From Methylomonas rhizoryzae (GTDB lineage: Bacteria; Pseudomonadota; Gammaproteobacteria; Methylococcales; Methylomonadaceae): a DNA stretch of 64,000 bases. The translations under genes were made by a program, and so were the position numbers. The stretch's first letter is position 1. Each line of letters starts with the position of its first letter. Where the stretch lies: assembly GCF_008632455.1 (NCBI RefSeq), contig NZ_CP043929.1, positions 1,612,001 through 1,676,000 on the forward strand, given 5' to 3'. Shown here piece by piece: positions 35,255 to 44,531 of the stretch. The notes beneath the pieces were generated by a model that saw nothing but the letters and a program-made list of their open reading frames with translations, searched no databases and had not been told where the DNA came from.

Positions 35255-38200
35255 TTAATGTCCGCCGGTTCCGTTACCGCCGGATTGGCTGCTCACGGCG
35301 GCTTGCTCCGGTGGCTTGTGCAGTTGCGCTTGGCCGGTCGGTACGTCGGTGAAGCTTTTTTGCAGGCTATGGCACAAATCGCATCCTATTACCTGATCTT
35401 TGACGATCTTGACGGTTTTGCCTTTAGCGTTGATCAGCTCCCTATTGACTAAGGAGCGCGACAAACGAGTACCTTTGTGGTCCGCGCCGTGGCAGGCCGC
35501 GCATTGGTCTTCACCGTCCGGGCCGGGTTTTTTGGCCATGTCGTTATGCCAGCCGCCGTTCAGCTCGTCCTTGTGCTTGCCTTTGCTGGTGTTGGTGCCG
35601 GCGCCCTCGGCGTGAGCGTACCAGTAGGGGTCGCCAACAGGATGCATGCCGTGCGGTCCGGCCAAGTAGGCATTGCCGGAGCCGGTCGGCGCGACGACTT
35701 CGCCTTCCCGATAGCCTTGCGCTACGCTACGCGGTCCTGCAGTGGCCACCAAACCGGTTTTGAAGTCGTCCTTGATGTGGCAGGTCGAGCATTCGGCTAT
35801 GTTGCCGTCATAACCTTGTAATTGCTTGGAGGTTAGGTTGTCGTTGGCGTTCGGGTCTTTGTTAGGCCAAAGCGCATGCGAGCCGCCGTGGCAAGTCGAA
35901 CAATACAAATTACCGTTGGCGCCGCTACCGTGTACGTCGTAACTTTTCCGGTACAGTGCTTGGGAAATGTCCCGGTCGACATAGCTGGTTACGCCGCTGA
36001 CGGTTTGTTTTTCCTTGATGGTTTCCACGCTTGGCATCACCGCAAAGCGGGCGTTGACCGGAAAGATGGATGCGGCCGACGGGTCGTTGTCCAGCCAGGC
36101 TTGTTTTAACGCACCGGCACTAAAGTAATGATTCAAGCCGGCTTCGCCGTCTTTATCCAGATTCGCATCGCCCACGTGGCAGGAGCCGCAATCGGGTTCG
36201 TCTATCCATTGCCGGCGCCAATCGCTCGCGCCCAGACTATGCGGATCGTCCTCGCCCAGCATGCCGGCGTAAGTGCGGTTGCCGTCGTACATTTCGTTGG
36301 GGTAGCTTTGGCCGACCGCCAGCATGCCGCCGTGGCAGCTGTCGCATTTCATGCCGGCGGCATGGTGGATATCGCGGTAGCTCTTCTCGGTATTGCCAGT
36401 ATGGCAGGTCAAGCAGTTTTCTTCCATAGCAATATTTTCGCCGACCGGCAGCATTTCCCGGCCCAAGGCATGAGCGGGAAATTGCTCGGGAGCCCAGTTG
36501 TTGCGATGGTAGAACGGCAATACGTCTTGTTTGACCGTGTAATTGCCGTCGGTATCTTTTTTGAGATACAGGCCTTGCGCGTCCAGGTTGGCCGGATCCC
36601 AGCCGCGGCCTCCGAGCATGATAGGGTGGCCGCGCTCGTTGCGAATCAGCTCGCCTTGTTGATGGGCTTGTCCGTCCGCCGCTTCGCTGGCTGAGACGTC
36701 GCGCTTATACACTTGCATCTTGCCGTGAAAGGCATGGGTGGTTCGGGTCCACAGCGATAACACCGTGGTGGTGTTCAAGGCCGCCGCGCCGGTGTCCAGT
36801 TTCAGGGTGCTGCCGTGGTGCGAAGCGCACATGGTGACCGTGTTGCGCGTGGTCGTGTACTGATCATCGGCAATTTCGGCGAAGATGTCGTCGCGGGTAT
36901 TGCGGTAATTGATCGGCGTCATGTAGTCGTGCATCAACATGGTGTTCCAGCGCGCGGCTTTTTCCCGGTTTTGCCAGGTATCCTCGCCGTAGTAAGAGGA
37001 GTCCCTGAACGCTAGACGGATTTGCAATTTCCAGCTGGGATCGTTAGTCGGATTGGTCTCAGCGGTGCTGCCGTCCGGCTTCAGCCAGCGCGATTCCGCT
37101 ACCCGGTCTTTGCGGATGCCGTTGGCGTCGAATTCCAGTTGAATACCGTCGGCTTGCATTTTCAGGCTGGGATCGAGCGGAAACTTGTTGTCGAAGGTGT
37201 TATGTACCGCCGGACCGTAACCGTAAGCTTTAAAGTTGGCAATAGGATCGTCGGTCAGCTCGAAAGTCGCCGGATCGGGGTCGGCGCCTTCGAACGGAAA
37301 CTCGCCCTTACCGGTGGCCGGGCCCAGTGTGCCGTCCGCATTCACCAGCTCGGTGATCCTGACCGGGGTGCGCCAGACTTTGTCGTCCGACCCTTTCTCG
37401 CCTTTGTAATGGCAGGCGACGCAGCCGGTTTCGGAGGCGGTGGTATACACGCCGTCGGTAGCGGCCACGGTTTGGTTGCCGGTTTTGGCTTCGACCCGCA
37501 ACAGCGGATAGGGGTTGATGCGGCCTTGGTCGTCCACGTTGGTTAGCGGGATGTTTTGGGCCACGAATAAATTGCCGGTGTAATCGAAAGGCTTGGCTTC
37601 GTTCGCCTGGTAGGGATTGTCTATGCCCGGCATTTCTCGAACTCCGGCCGCAGAGTCCGAATTGCCGCGTATGCCCTGATCGGGTTTTATCAAAGCGGCT
37701 CCGGCCACGCTGTTTTGGGTATCGGCTTGCGATAAGCCTTTTTCTACCGTTGGCGTGGTCAATTTGCCGGCATTCGGCTGACGGGCTTTATCCCAAAACT
37801 CGGTTTTAGCGATGATGGCGTTGGTAAATTCGTGTCCGTTTTTATAGACAGTCTCGCCGGTCGTGGACGCGGCGGCGACGGTGGCGTCCCAGTCGAAGTT
37901 AGCGCCGATGCCGTCGGCAAACAAGTTTTGGCTGGTGGAGTTGATCGAATCGTTGCCGGCCGGGTCGGTTGGATTGATGGCGGCCGAGTAATACACCGAA
38001 ATGTCGTTGGAGTTAACCAGGACGGGTTTGTGCTCGATTTTTTGGACGACCTGGGCGTTCATCGCGTTATACGGGAATAACGGGTTGAACGGAATGTTGA
38101 TCTGGCTACCGCCTTCCATGCCCATTTCTTCGAACGGAAACACCACGTAAGCGTTTTCGTCGTTGCTGCCGTCCGCATTCGGCATGCCCGCTGCGGTTTT

Positions 38201-38914
38201 GGGGCGGGCGGCCGCTTCGGCCACGGTAGCGTAAGGATTGCTGCCCGCGGCCGGGGCGACCGACACTGTGACGGCATCGCTGCAACTGTCGCCGCCGCTA
38301 TTAGCGCCTTCCACGCTAACTCGGTACAAACCCGGTTGACTGAAACTATGGCTGACCGAGCTGCCGGTCGCGGCGTCGGCTAGCGTACCGTCTTCGGCCA
38401 GCGGATTGTTGGCGCCGAAGCTCCAGGCGTAAGTCAGATTTTTATTGGTTTTGCCCTTGCCGGGTGCGACGGTAAAGGTTTGCACGCTACCGGCGCTGAC
38501 AGAACGGTTTCCGCCGTCGATGGCGCAAGACGGTTGGACTTTGCAGGTCTTGTCGGCGCCACGCACCGCGAGGTTGGTTTTGCTGTCGCCGACTACGATT
38601 TGCAGGCCGCAGGGTATGGCGTCTTGGGCGAATTGAAAGTTAAACCGCGATTTTTGATCGCTTTGCCCGGAATACAGTAAGCGATGGTCAGAAACGTCGT
38701 AAACATTGACCATCGTTTGGGAGGTAATCCCTTTGATTTTTCCGTTGACGACCAGTTTATTCAGTTTTTTGTCCAATTTGGCTTTCGCGCTGATCTTAGG
38801 TGGACTAGCCGCCTCGGCCGCTTGCAGGGGAATTGCAAGATTGGCCGCGATCATCATTGCCAATACCGTATGACTTAGCCGGGGGTGGCCGACTGCAGTG
38901 TTCGATAGTTGCAT
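35255..38914 (-). CDS. eight-CXXCH multiheme cytochrome c with PKD-like domain
   Basis: 1219 residues. A signal peptide ends near LQAAEA. An N-terminal beta region (~40-230) contains a PKD-like fold (YAWSFGANNPLAEDG...GLYRVSVEGAN). Eight canonical heme-binding motifs follow: CVACH, CLTCH, CDSCH, CGSCH, two CSTCH, CAACH and CDLCH. Covalent c-type hemes imply periplasmic or outer-surface electron transfer; large multiheme cytochromes in methanotrophs and metal-cycling bacteria can do extracellular electron transfer, but no porin-cytochrome partner is next to it. Electron donor and acceptor are unknown. Transcribed from an AT-rich region beyond a structured leader (38981-39052). Confidence 0.88.
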   Translation of the reverse strand: MQLSNTAVGHPRLSHTVLAMMIAANLAIPLQAAEAASPPKISAKAKLDKKLNKLVVNGKIKGITSQTMVNVYDVSDHRLLYSGQSDQKSRFNFQFAQDAIPCGLQIVVGDSKTNLAVRGADKTCKVQPSCAIDGGNRSVSAGSVQTFTVAPGKGKTNKNLTYAWSFGANNPLAEDGTLADAATGSSVSHSFSQPGLYRVSVEGANSGGDSCSDAVTVSVAPAAGSNPYATVAEAAARPKTAAGMPNADGSNDENAYVVFPFEEMGMEGGSQINIPFNPLFPYNAMNAQVVQKIEHKPVLVNSNDISVYYSAAINPTDPAGNDSINSTSQNLFADGIGANFDWDATVAAASTTGETVYKNGHEFTNAIIAKTEFWDKARQPNAGKLTTPTVEKGLSQADTQNSVAGAALIKPDQGIRGNSDSAAGVREMPGIDNPYQANEAKPFDYTGNLFVAQNIPLTNVDDQGRINPYPLLRVEAKTGNQTVAATDGVYTTASETGCVACHYKGEKGSDDKVWRTPVRITELVNADGTLGPATGKGEFPFEGADPDPATFELTDDPIANFKAYGYGPAVHNTFDNKFPLDPSLKMQADGIQLEFDANGIRKDRVAESRWLKPDGSTAETNPTNDPSWKLQIRLAFRDSSYYGEDTWQNREKAARWNTMLMHDYMTPINYRNTRDDIFAEIADDQYTTTRNTVTMCASHHGSTLKLDTGAAALNTTTVLSLWTRTTHAFHGKMQVYKRDVSASEAADGQAHQQGELIRNERGHPIMLGGRGWDPANLDAQGLYLKKDTDGNYTVKQDVLPFYHRNNWAPEQFPAHALGREMLPVGENIAMEENCLTCHTGNTEKSYRDIHHAAGMKCDSCHGGMLAVGQSYPNEMYDGNRTYAGMLGEDDPHSLGASDWRRQWIDEPDCGSCHVGDANLDKDGEAGLNHYFSAGALKQAWLDNDPSAASIFPVNARFAVMPSVETIKEKQTVSGVTSYVDRDISQALYRKSYDVHGSGANGNLYCSTCHGGSHALWPNKDPNANDNLTSKQLQGYDGNIAECSTCHIKDDFKTGLVATAGPRSVAQGYREGEVVAPTGSGNAYLAGPHGMHPVGDPYWYAHAEGAGTNTSKGKHKDELNGGWHNDMAKKPGPDGEDQCAACHGADHKGTRLSRSLVNRELINAKGKTVKIVKDQVIGCDLCHSLQKSFTDVPTGQAQLHKPPEQAAVSSQSGGNGTGGH

Positions 38915-38980
38915 GAAATGACTCCGTTCTTTTAATTGTGAAAGGTGCCGGCTGCATGGTGGTTCTGAGAGGGCTTGTTT

Positions 38981-39052
38981 GCCTTCGAACTTGGAAGGCC
39001 GGCGCTTTTGGCAAGCCGTAGGCTTGCGAAACAGACCGAACGGTGAGTTCGG
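38981..39052 (-). promoter_or_regulatory. structured leader of the multiheme cytochrome gene
   Basis: Three consecutive hairpins precede the start codon (38914): ccgaac/gttcgg (39036-39052), gcaagcc/ggcttgc with a 3-base loop (39011-39027) and gccttc/gaaggc (38981-38999). The spacing suggests a folded 5' UTR rather than a terminator. I could not match it to a known riboswitch; it lacks the GEMM core. The rest of the 39053-39343 gap is AT-rich near 39080-39120 and probably contains the promoter. Confidence 0.45.
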
Positions 39053-39343
39053 GCTGGGCTTTTGGAGTCATCTAGTGTGCCAATACAAACTTTTTTATTA
39101 ATATCAATATTCTATAGATTGATTGTCGACGAACGGGTGACCGCGGAGTAGGTGATTTCCCACAGCATTGCGGTATTTGCCGCGAGCAGGTCGGTCAATA
39201 CCGCTAAGCGGGAAGGAGAGGGTTACAAAGAAACACGGACGGCGGCGGCTAGGCTGGGGTAAGGCTTGGTAAAGGGATGTGCGGGGGGTACGGAGCCTGC
39301 AACCGTGAGTTGTCGGAGACGAAAGCGAAGATAGGGGGTGTGG

Positions 39344-41731
39344 TTAGGTTTCGCCGGCTTCGCCGTCGTCCTGGGTCATTTCGGAGATTTGTTTCAGGCG
39401 CGCCACCGCTTCGAAATTGATGGTACCTTGGGGATAGTTGCCTTCGGCGTCGGCTACCCCGGCTTCTCTATTCATCAACAAACATAGGGTTTCATCAACG
39501 CTGGTGACCGTGTAAACCGCAAACAGGCCTTTGCCGACGGCGTCTATAACTTCCTGGTTCAGCATCAAATTCGGTTTGTTCGAGGCGGGGATGATCACGG
39601 CTTGCTGCCCGGTCAGGCCGCGGGCCGCGCAGAGCTTGAAAAAGCCTTCGATTTTTTCGTTGACGCCGCCGATGGCTTGAACTTCGCCGTATTGGTTGAT
39701 CGAGCCGGTCAGTGCAATGCCTTGTTTGATCGGAATCCGGGTCAGCGCCGAAATCAAGCAGCACAGTTCGGCTAGCGAAGCGCTGTCGCCGTCGATGTAA
39801 CCGTAGGATTGCTCCATCGCGATACTGGCGGAAATGGCCAGCGGAAATTGCTGGGCGTAGCAATGACCTAGATAACCGGTCAATATCATCACGCCTTTGG
39901 AGTGTATGGGTTGTCCCAATTCCACTTCGCGCTCGATGTCGACGATGCCGCGCGAACCGGGATGCACGGTGGCGGTGATGCGGGCCGGCGCGCCGAAACT
40001 GCTGTCGCCGATATCGATTACGGTCAGGCCGTTGACCTTGCCGACCGCGTCGCCGGCGGTGTCTATCAAAATGGTGCCGTCCAGCATTTCTTCCAGTATG
40101 GCTTCGGCGATACGGCCGTTGCGTTGTTCGCGGGCCTTGAGCGCCAACTCGATTTGCGCTTGGTCGATGTTGGGGGCGTGGGTCTGCCGGGCCCATAAAT
40201 TGGCTTCGACGATGATTTCCAGGCATTGATTGACATGGGCCGACAAGCGCTGCTGGTGTTCCGCCACGCGGCAGCTGTGTTCGATCAAGCGCAGCAATGC
40301 GGCGTCGGTTAAGGGTTGGGTGCCTGCGTCGCGGGCGTGGTTCAGCATTAATTGGCTGAATTGGGCCAAGTTGTCCGGATTGCGGTTGAGATAATCGTCG
40401 AAATCCGCCAAGACCCGAAACATTTCATTGAATTCGCTATCCAGCTCTTCCAACAGGTAATAGGTGTCGCGCGCGCCGACCAGTACGATTTTGACGTTGA
40501 GCGGAATCACCTCGGGTTTCAGGGTAATGGTATTGACGCCTAACTCCGAGTACGGCGATTCGATCTCGATTTTGCCGGCTTTCAAAGCGCGCTTCAAACC
40601 TTCCCAGACGAAGGGGTAGGTCAGGATTTTTTCGGCGTCCAATATCAGATAGCCGCCGTTGGCGCGGTGCAGCGAACCGGGGCAGATGCGCCGGTAATGG
40701 GTGACCAGAGTGCCTTGATCGTTTTGATATTCGATGCGCCCGAACAGATTCTGGTAAGTGGGATGCGGCTCGTAGACCACCGGGGCACCGCTGTCGTCGT
40801 GTTTGTAATCGACCAGGATGTTGGGCAGATATTGTTCTATCAGCTGCAGGCGTTTGGCCGCATGCTCTCTGTTATCGGGGTTGCGGTTGGGCAGCAGGAT
40901 GTCGCCGACGGTATTGCCCAGGTTTTTCTCGATTTCCGCCAGATAGGTGATGACGTCGTCGACGTTTTGGTATTTGTCGTTCAACGAGGTGAACAAAGGT
41001 TCTAAGGCTTGCTTGATCGTGTCGGTGTCCAATTGGCGCAATGCGTCGGCCAGTTCGCGCCGCCACTGGGGCAATTCCAACAATACCTCGCCCAGATATT
41101 CTTCCAATTGTTCGGTGTGTTGGTGAAAGGCGTCGCGTTCGCTTTGCGGCAATACCGCGAATTGTTCGTCGTCCAGGGCTTTGTTGTCGCGTATCGGTAA
41201 AAAGCTGATGCTGTCGCTATCGCGGTACAACACTACACCGACTTCGCGCGCTTTGTCGTCTACCGAGTCGAGCGCGGCGTTATAGCGCTGGTTGAATCGG
41301 CGCTCTATGGCGGTGCGCTTTTGCTGGTAACTCGGGCTTTCGAAAGCGGCCGGGAAGGTGGCCAGCACGTTGTCTATCAGCTTTTCTATGTCTTTGCAAA
41401 ATTCATGGCCTTCGCCGGACGGTAGCTCCACCAACACCGGCTCGCGCGGGTTTTCGAAGTTGTCGACGTAGGCGTAGCACAAGGGTCTGTCTTGCTGTTC
41501 GGCGAAACCGGTCAGGTATTGACTGACCAAGGATAAACGGCCGGTCCCGGATTCGCCCATCACGAATATGTTGTAGCCGGGCGCCTTCATGGCCATGCCG
41601 AAGGCTAGCGCCGCTTGCGCGCGCGGTTGGCCGACTATGCCTTGCGGTCGCACGGCGTGCGGCAACACCAAGTCGTTTGTGTCTACGGCCAGCTTGAGCG
41701 CTGAGGCCGGCAATTTCAATTGTTCCAACAT
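39344..41731 (-). CDS. Lon-related AAA protease (LonC/AAA_32 type)
   Basis: 795 residues. An N-terminal AAA-type domain (YNIFVMGESGTGRLSLV, ~55-70), a long helical insertion (~170-290), a second ATPase part (RANGGYLILDAEKILTYPFV), and a C-terminal Lon protease domain with the Ser-Lys dyad: the serine in DGDSASLAELCC (~675) and the lysine in IGGVNEKIEGFF (~720). The P-loop lysine is replaced by Arg (GTGR), so ATP handling may differ. It is a soluble protein, unlike membrane LonB. Starts 7 bp after ribA stop; probably one operon. Confidence 0.9.
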   Translation of the reverse strand: MLEQLKLPASALKLAVDTNDLVLPHAVRPQGIVGQPRAQAALAFGMAMKAPGYNIFVMGESGTGRLSLVSQYLTGFAEQQDRPLCYAYVDNFENPREPVLVELPSGEGHEFCKDIEKLIDNVLATFPAAFESPSYQQKRTAIERRFNQRYNAALDSVDDKAREVGVVLYRDSDSISFLPIRDNKALDDEQFAVLPQSERDAFHQHTEQLEEYLGEVLLELPQWRRELADALRQLDTDTIKQALEPLFTSLNDKYQNVDDVITYLAEIEKNLGNTVGDILLPNRNPDNREHAAKRLQLIEQYLPNILVDYKHDDSGAPVVYEPHPTYQNLFGRIEYQNDQGTLVTHYRRICPGSLHRANGGYLILDAEKILTYPFVWEGLKRALKAGKIEIESPYSELGVNTITLKPEVIPLNVKIVLVGARDTYYLLEELDSEFNEMFRVLADFDDYLNRNPDNLAQFSQLMLNHARDAGTQPLTDAALLRLIEHSCRVAEHQQRLSAHVNQCLEIIVEANLWARQTHAPNIDQAQIELALKAREQRNGRIAEAILEEMLDGTILIDTAGDAVGKVNGLTVIDIGDSSFGAPARITATVHPGSRGIVDIEREVELGQPIHSKGVMILTGYLGHCYAQQFPLAISASIAMEQSYGYIDGDSASLAELCCLISALTRIPIKQGIALTGSINQYGEVQAIGGVNEKIEGFFKLCAARGLTGQQAVIIPASNKPNLMLNQEVIDAVGKGLFAVYTVTSVDETLCLLMNREAGVADAEGNYPQGTINFEAVARLKQISEMTQDDGEAGET

Positions 41732-41738
41732 CGGGCGG

Positions 41739-42347
41739 CTATTTTTTGTCCGGCACTTTCAGTAAGTGGCGCATGCGTTCCATCTTGGTTTTCAGATAGC
41801 CGAGATTGTCGTGATGTACGTGGGTTTGAATGGGAATTCGCTCGCTTACCTGGATCCCGAGTTTGGTCAATTCGTCGATTTTCTGCGGATTGTTGGTAAT
41901 CAGCCGGATCGAACGGACTTTGAGTGCGTTCAAAATCAACGCGGCGATGTCGTATTGGCGTTCGTCCGCCAAATGGCCCAAGTGGATGTTGGCATCCACG
42001 GTATCCAGGCCTTGATCCTGCAAGTTGTAAGCTTGCAGTTTTTTCAACAAGCCTATGCCGCGGCCTTCTTGGCGCAGATAGATCAGTACCCCGTAACCGG
42101 TTTGGTTGATGATGTCCAAAGCCATGTCCAGTTGTTCGCCGCAATCGCAACGCCGCGAGCCGAATACGTCGCCGGTGAAGCATTCGGAGTGGATGCGCAC
42201 CGGTACGTTGTTTTTGTCGGCTACTTCGCCCTTGACTAAAGCGACGTGCTCTTTGTCGTCCAGGGTGTTGCTGTAGTAGTGCAGAATGAATTCGCCGTGT
42301 TTGGTGGGAATCCGGGTTCGAACTTTGTCTTCTATGCTTGCTTTCAC
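41739..42347 (-). CDS. ribA: GTP cyclohydrolase II (riboflavin synthesis)
   Basis: 202 residues from GTG 42347; E. coli RibA is 196. It converts GTP to the first pyrimidine intermediate of riboflavin, with formate and pyrophosphate released. The zinc cysteines lie in SECFTGDVFGSRRCDCGEQL, and the catalytic region YLRQEGRGIGLLKK and the C-terminal DTVDANIHLG are intact. The open frame extends 33 codons further, but those are low-complexity and overlap a hairpin, so the GTG start (TAAGGA ~11 bases upstream) is preferred. Confidence 0.93.
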   Translation of the reverse strand: MKASIEDKVRTRIPTKHGEFILHYYSNTLDDKEHVALVKGEVADKNNVPVRIHSECFTGDVFGSRRCDCGEQLDMALDIINQTGYGVLIYLRQEGRGIGLLKKLQAYNLQDQGLDTVDANIHLGHLADERQYDIAALILNALKVRSIRLITNNPQKIDELTKLGIQVSERIPIQTHVHHDNLGYLKTKMERMRHLLKVPDKK

Positions 42348-42375
42348 TGAGTATGCATTCCTTAACGGGGGCGGA

Positions 42376-42594
42376 TCAGAGTGCCGCACCGGTGCTGCGC
42401 GTCGCGGCAGAGCCTTTTGCAATCGCCTCGGCTGAAACGATTGCAAAAGGCTCCGCGCCGGGGTGCTTGGCTTTGCGGCGGTATTGGCGCTTGTCGGCGA
42501 AAATTTGTGCCTTGTTGAAGCGTCCGGCGAACTTGGCGACCGGGTTATTGACGGGGCTAGCGCCGCCGAGTTTGGCTTTGCGTTGTTTTTTCAT
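42376..42594 (-). CDS. small basic protein (DUF7230-like), hairpin inside gene
   Basis: 72 residues. The conserved part is basic: MKKQRKAKLGGASPVNNPVA, then KFAGRFNKAQIFADKRQYRR and KAKHPGAEPF. From memory this resembles the small gammaproteobacterial family DUF7230. The order NP...FNKAQ...KRQYRRKAKH also faintly recalls the C-terminal half of the ribosome-rescue factor ArfA. A perfect 16-bp hairpin (42410-42453) lies in the last third of the coding region, and the residues after EPFAI look unconserved. ArfA genes are known to carry such a hairpin so that only truncated mRNA is translated; a similar logic here is a guess. Divergent from mnmG. Confidence 0.65.
   Translation of the reverse strand: MKKQRKAKLGGASPVNNPVAKFAGRFNKAQIFADKRQYRRKAKHPGAEPFAIVSAEAIAKGSAATRSTGAAL
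42410..42453. repeat. perfect 16-bp inverted repeat in the small basic protein gene
   Basis: gagccttttgcaatcg (42410-42425) and its exact complement (42438-42453) with a 12-base loop. It lies wholly inside the 3' part of the 42376-42594 reading frame. No T-run follows on either strand, so an RNase III-type or structural role is more likely than simple termination. Confidence 0.9.
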
Positions 42595-42662
42595 GCTTTT
42601 TTCTCTGTAAGCTATTAAAATGTGGGCTTATTCCGAACCGTGTATTTGAACATAAATTGCCT

Positions 42663-44531
42663 GTGAAATTCCAGAAAGACTTTGACGTAATCGTAGTCGG
42701 CGGCGGTCACGCCGGCACAGAGGCAGCGCTGGCGGCGGCCCGTTGCGGCGCGCAGACCTTGTTGTTGACGCAAAATATTGAAACCCTGGGGCAAATGAGC
42801 TGCAACCCGGCGATAGGCGGCATAGGCAAGGGGCATTTGGTCAAGGAAGTCGACGCTTTGGGCGGCATCATGGCGCAAGCCATCGACAAAGGCGGCATAC
42901 AATTTCGCATCTTGAACGCCAGCAAAGGGCCGGCGGTGCGGGCGACGCGTGCCCAAGCCGACCGCCAGCTTTATAAGCAAGCGGTGCGGACCGCGCTGGA
43001 AAATCAACCCAATCTGGCTTTGTTTCAGCAAACCGTATCCGACTTGCTGGTGCAGGGCGAACGGGTGATAGGGGTCAAGACTCAAATGGGCTTGGAATTC
43101 AACGCTCAAGCCGTTGTGCTGACTGCCGGCACGTTTTTAGGCGGGCGCATTCACATCGGCCTGGACAACTACAGCGGCGGACGCGCCGGCGATGCGGCCT
43201 CTATCGCCTTGGCGGAACGCTTGCGCGAGTTGCCGTTTCGGGTCGGTAGGCTAAAGACCGGGACGCCGCCGCGCATTGACGGTCGCACCATCGATTATGC
43301 CAAGCTGCAAGAACAGCATGGCGATATCCCGCTGCCGGTGTTCTCCTTTCTGGGTAGTCGCGATCAGCACCCGAAGCAAATCTGCTGCCATATCACTCGT
43401 ACCAATGAGCAAACTCACGACATCATTCGCTCGGGGTTGGATAGGTCGCCGATGTATTCGGGTATCATCGAAGGCGTCGGTCCGCGTTATTGTCCGTCGA
43501 TAGAGGATAAAGTCGTGCGGTTTGCCGAGCGCGACTCTCATCAGATTTTCGTCGAGCCGGAGGGGCTGACTACCAACGAGGTGTATCCGAACGGGGTGTC
43601 GACCAGTTTGCCGTTTGACGTGCAGTACCGTTTTATCCGTACCATGTTGGGGTTCGAGAATGCGGAAATCGTGCGGCCCGGTTACGCCATCGAATACGAT
43701 TTTTTCGATCCGCGCGATTTGAAAGCCTCGTTGGAAACCAAGTATATGCACGGCTTGTTTTTTGCCGGGCAAATCAACGGTACCACCGGTTACGAGGAGG
43801 CCGCGGCGCAAGGTTTGATTGCCGGCTTGAACGCCGCCCGTTTGAGCAAAGGCTTGGAAAGCTGGTGTCCGGGCCGGGAAGAAGCGTATATCGGCGTGAT
43901 GATTGACGATTTGATTACCCGCGGCACTTCGGAGCCTTACCGAATGTTTACCAGTCGGGCCGAATACCGTTTGCAATTGCGCGAGGACAATGCCGATTTG
44001 CGCTTGACCGAAAAAGGCCGCGAACTCGGCTTGGTGGATGATAGTCGCTGGCAGCGCTTCGAGGAAAAACGCGAGGCGATTGCCAATTTGCAAGGCAAGC
44101 TGGCGAAAAAATGGATACGCGCCGAATCCGACGAAGCGGGGTTGGCCGAACAATACTGGGGTAAAAAATTACTCAAAGAAGCCAGCTTGATGGATATGTT
44201 GCGGCGGCCGGAAGTCGACGTAGAGAATCTGCTGCGTTTCACCGACGAAATAGAGGTTGCCGAGGACGTGGCGGAGCAGGTGGCGATACAAGCTAAATAC
44301 GCGGGCTACATCGACAGGCAACAGACCGAAATCAACCGCACGCAACGTTACGAGCATTGGCGCTTGCCGGAAAATGTCGATTACAGTTTGGTGTCCGGTC
44401 TATCCAACGAAGTCAGTGAAAAGTTGAAAAAACAGCGTCCGGAAACCTTGGGCCAAGCGTCGCGCATTCCCGGGGTGACTCCGGCTGCGATTTCGCTGTT
44501 GTTGGTTCATTTGAAAAAGAAAAGCGCTTGA
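42663..44531 (+). CDS. mnmG: tRNA uridine-5-carboxymethylaminomethyl modification enzyme MnmG
   Basis: About 622 residues. With MnmE it modifies U34 of several tRNAs using FAD and NADH. FAD-binding start FDVIVVGGGHAGTEAALAAA, the MnmG-specific GGIGKGHLVKEVDALGG and CPSIEDKVVRF, and the GTTGYEEAAAQGLIAG motif are intact. GTG 42663 (MKFQKDFD) fits homologues best; an in-frame TTG at 42657 is possible and neither has a clear ribosome-binding site. Heads the mnmG-rsmG-parA-parB cluster. Confidence 0.96.
   Translation: MKFQKDFDVIVVGGGHAGTEAALAAARCGAQTLLLTQNIETLGQMSCNPAIGGIGKGHLVKEVDALGGIMAQAIDKGGIQFRILNASKGPAVRATRAQADRQLYKQAVRTALENQPNLALFQQTVSDLLVQGERVIGVKTQMGLEFNAQAVVLTAGTFLGGRIHIGLDNYSGGRAGDAASIALAERLRELPFRVGRLKTGTPPRIDGRTIDYAKLQEQHGDIPLPVFSFLGSRDQHPKQICCHITRTNEQTHDIIRSGLDRSPMYSGIIEGVGPRYCPSIEDKVVRFAERDSHQIFVEPEGLTTNEVYPNGVSTSLPFDVQYRFIRTMLGFENAEIVRPGYAIEYDFFDPRDLKASLETKYMHGLFFAGQINGTTGYEEAAAQGLIAGLNAARLSKGLESWCPGREEAYIGVMIDDLITRGTSEPYRMFTSRAEYRLQLREDNADLRLTEKGRELGLVDDSRWQRFEEKREAIANLQGKLAKKWIRAESDEAGLAEQYWGKKLLKEASLMDMLRRPEVDVENLLRFTDEIEVAEDVAEQVAIQAKYAGYIDRQQTEINRTQRYEHWRLPENVDYSLVSGLSNEVSEKLKKQRPETLGQASRIPGVTPAAISLLLVHLKKKSA

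Noticed and set aside
42595..42662. possible oriC beside mnmG
   Set aside because: Only 68 bases separate the divergent genes; no DnaA-box cluster or AT-rich unwinding region is visible.
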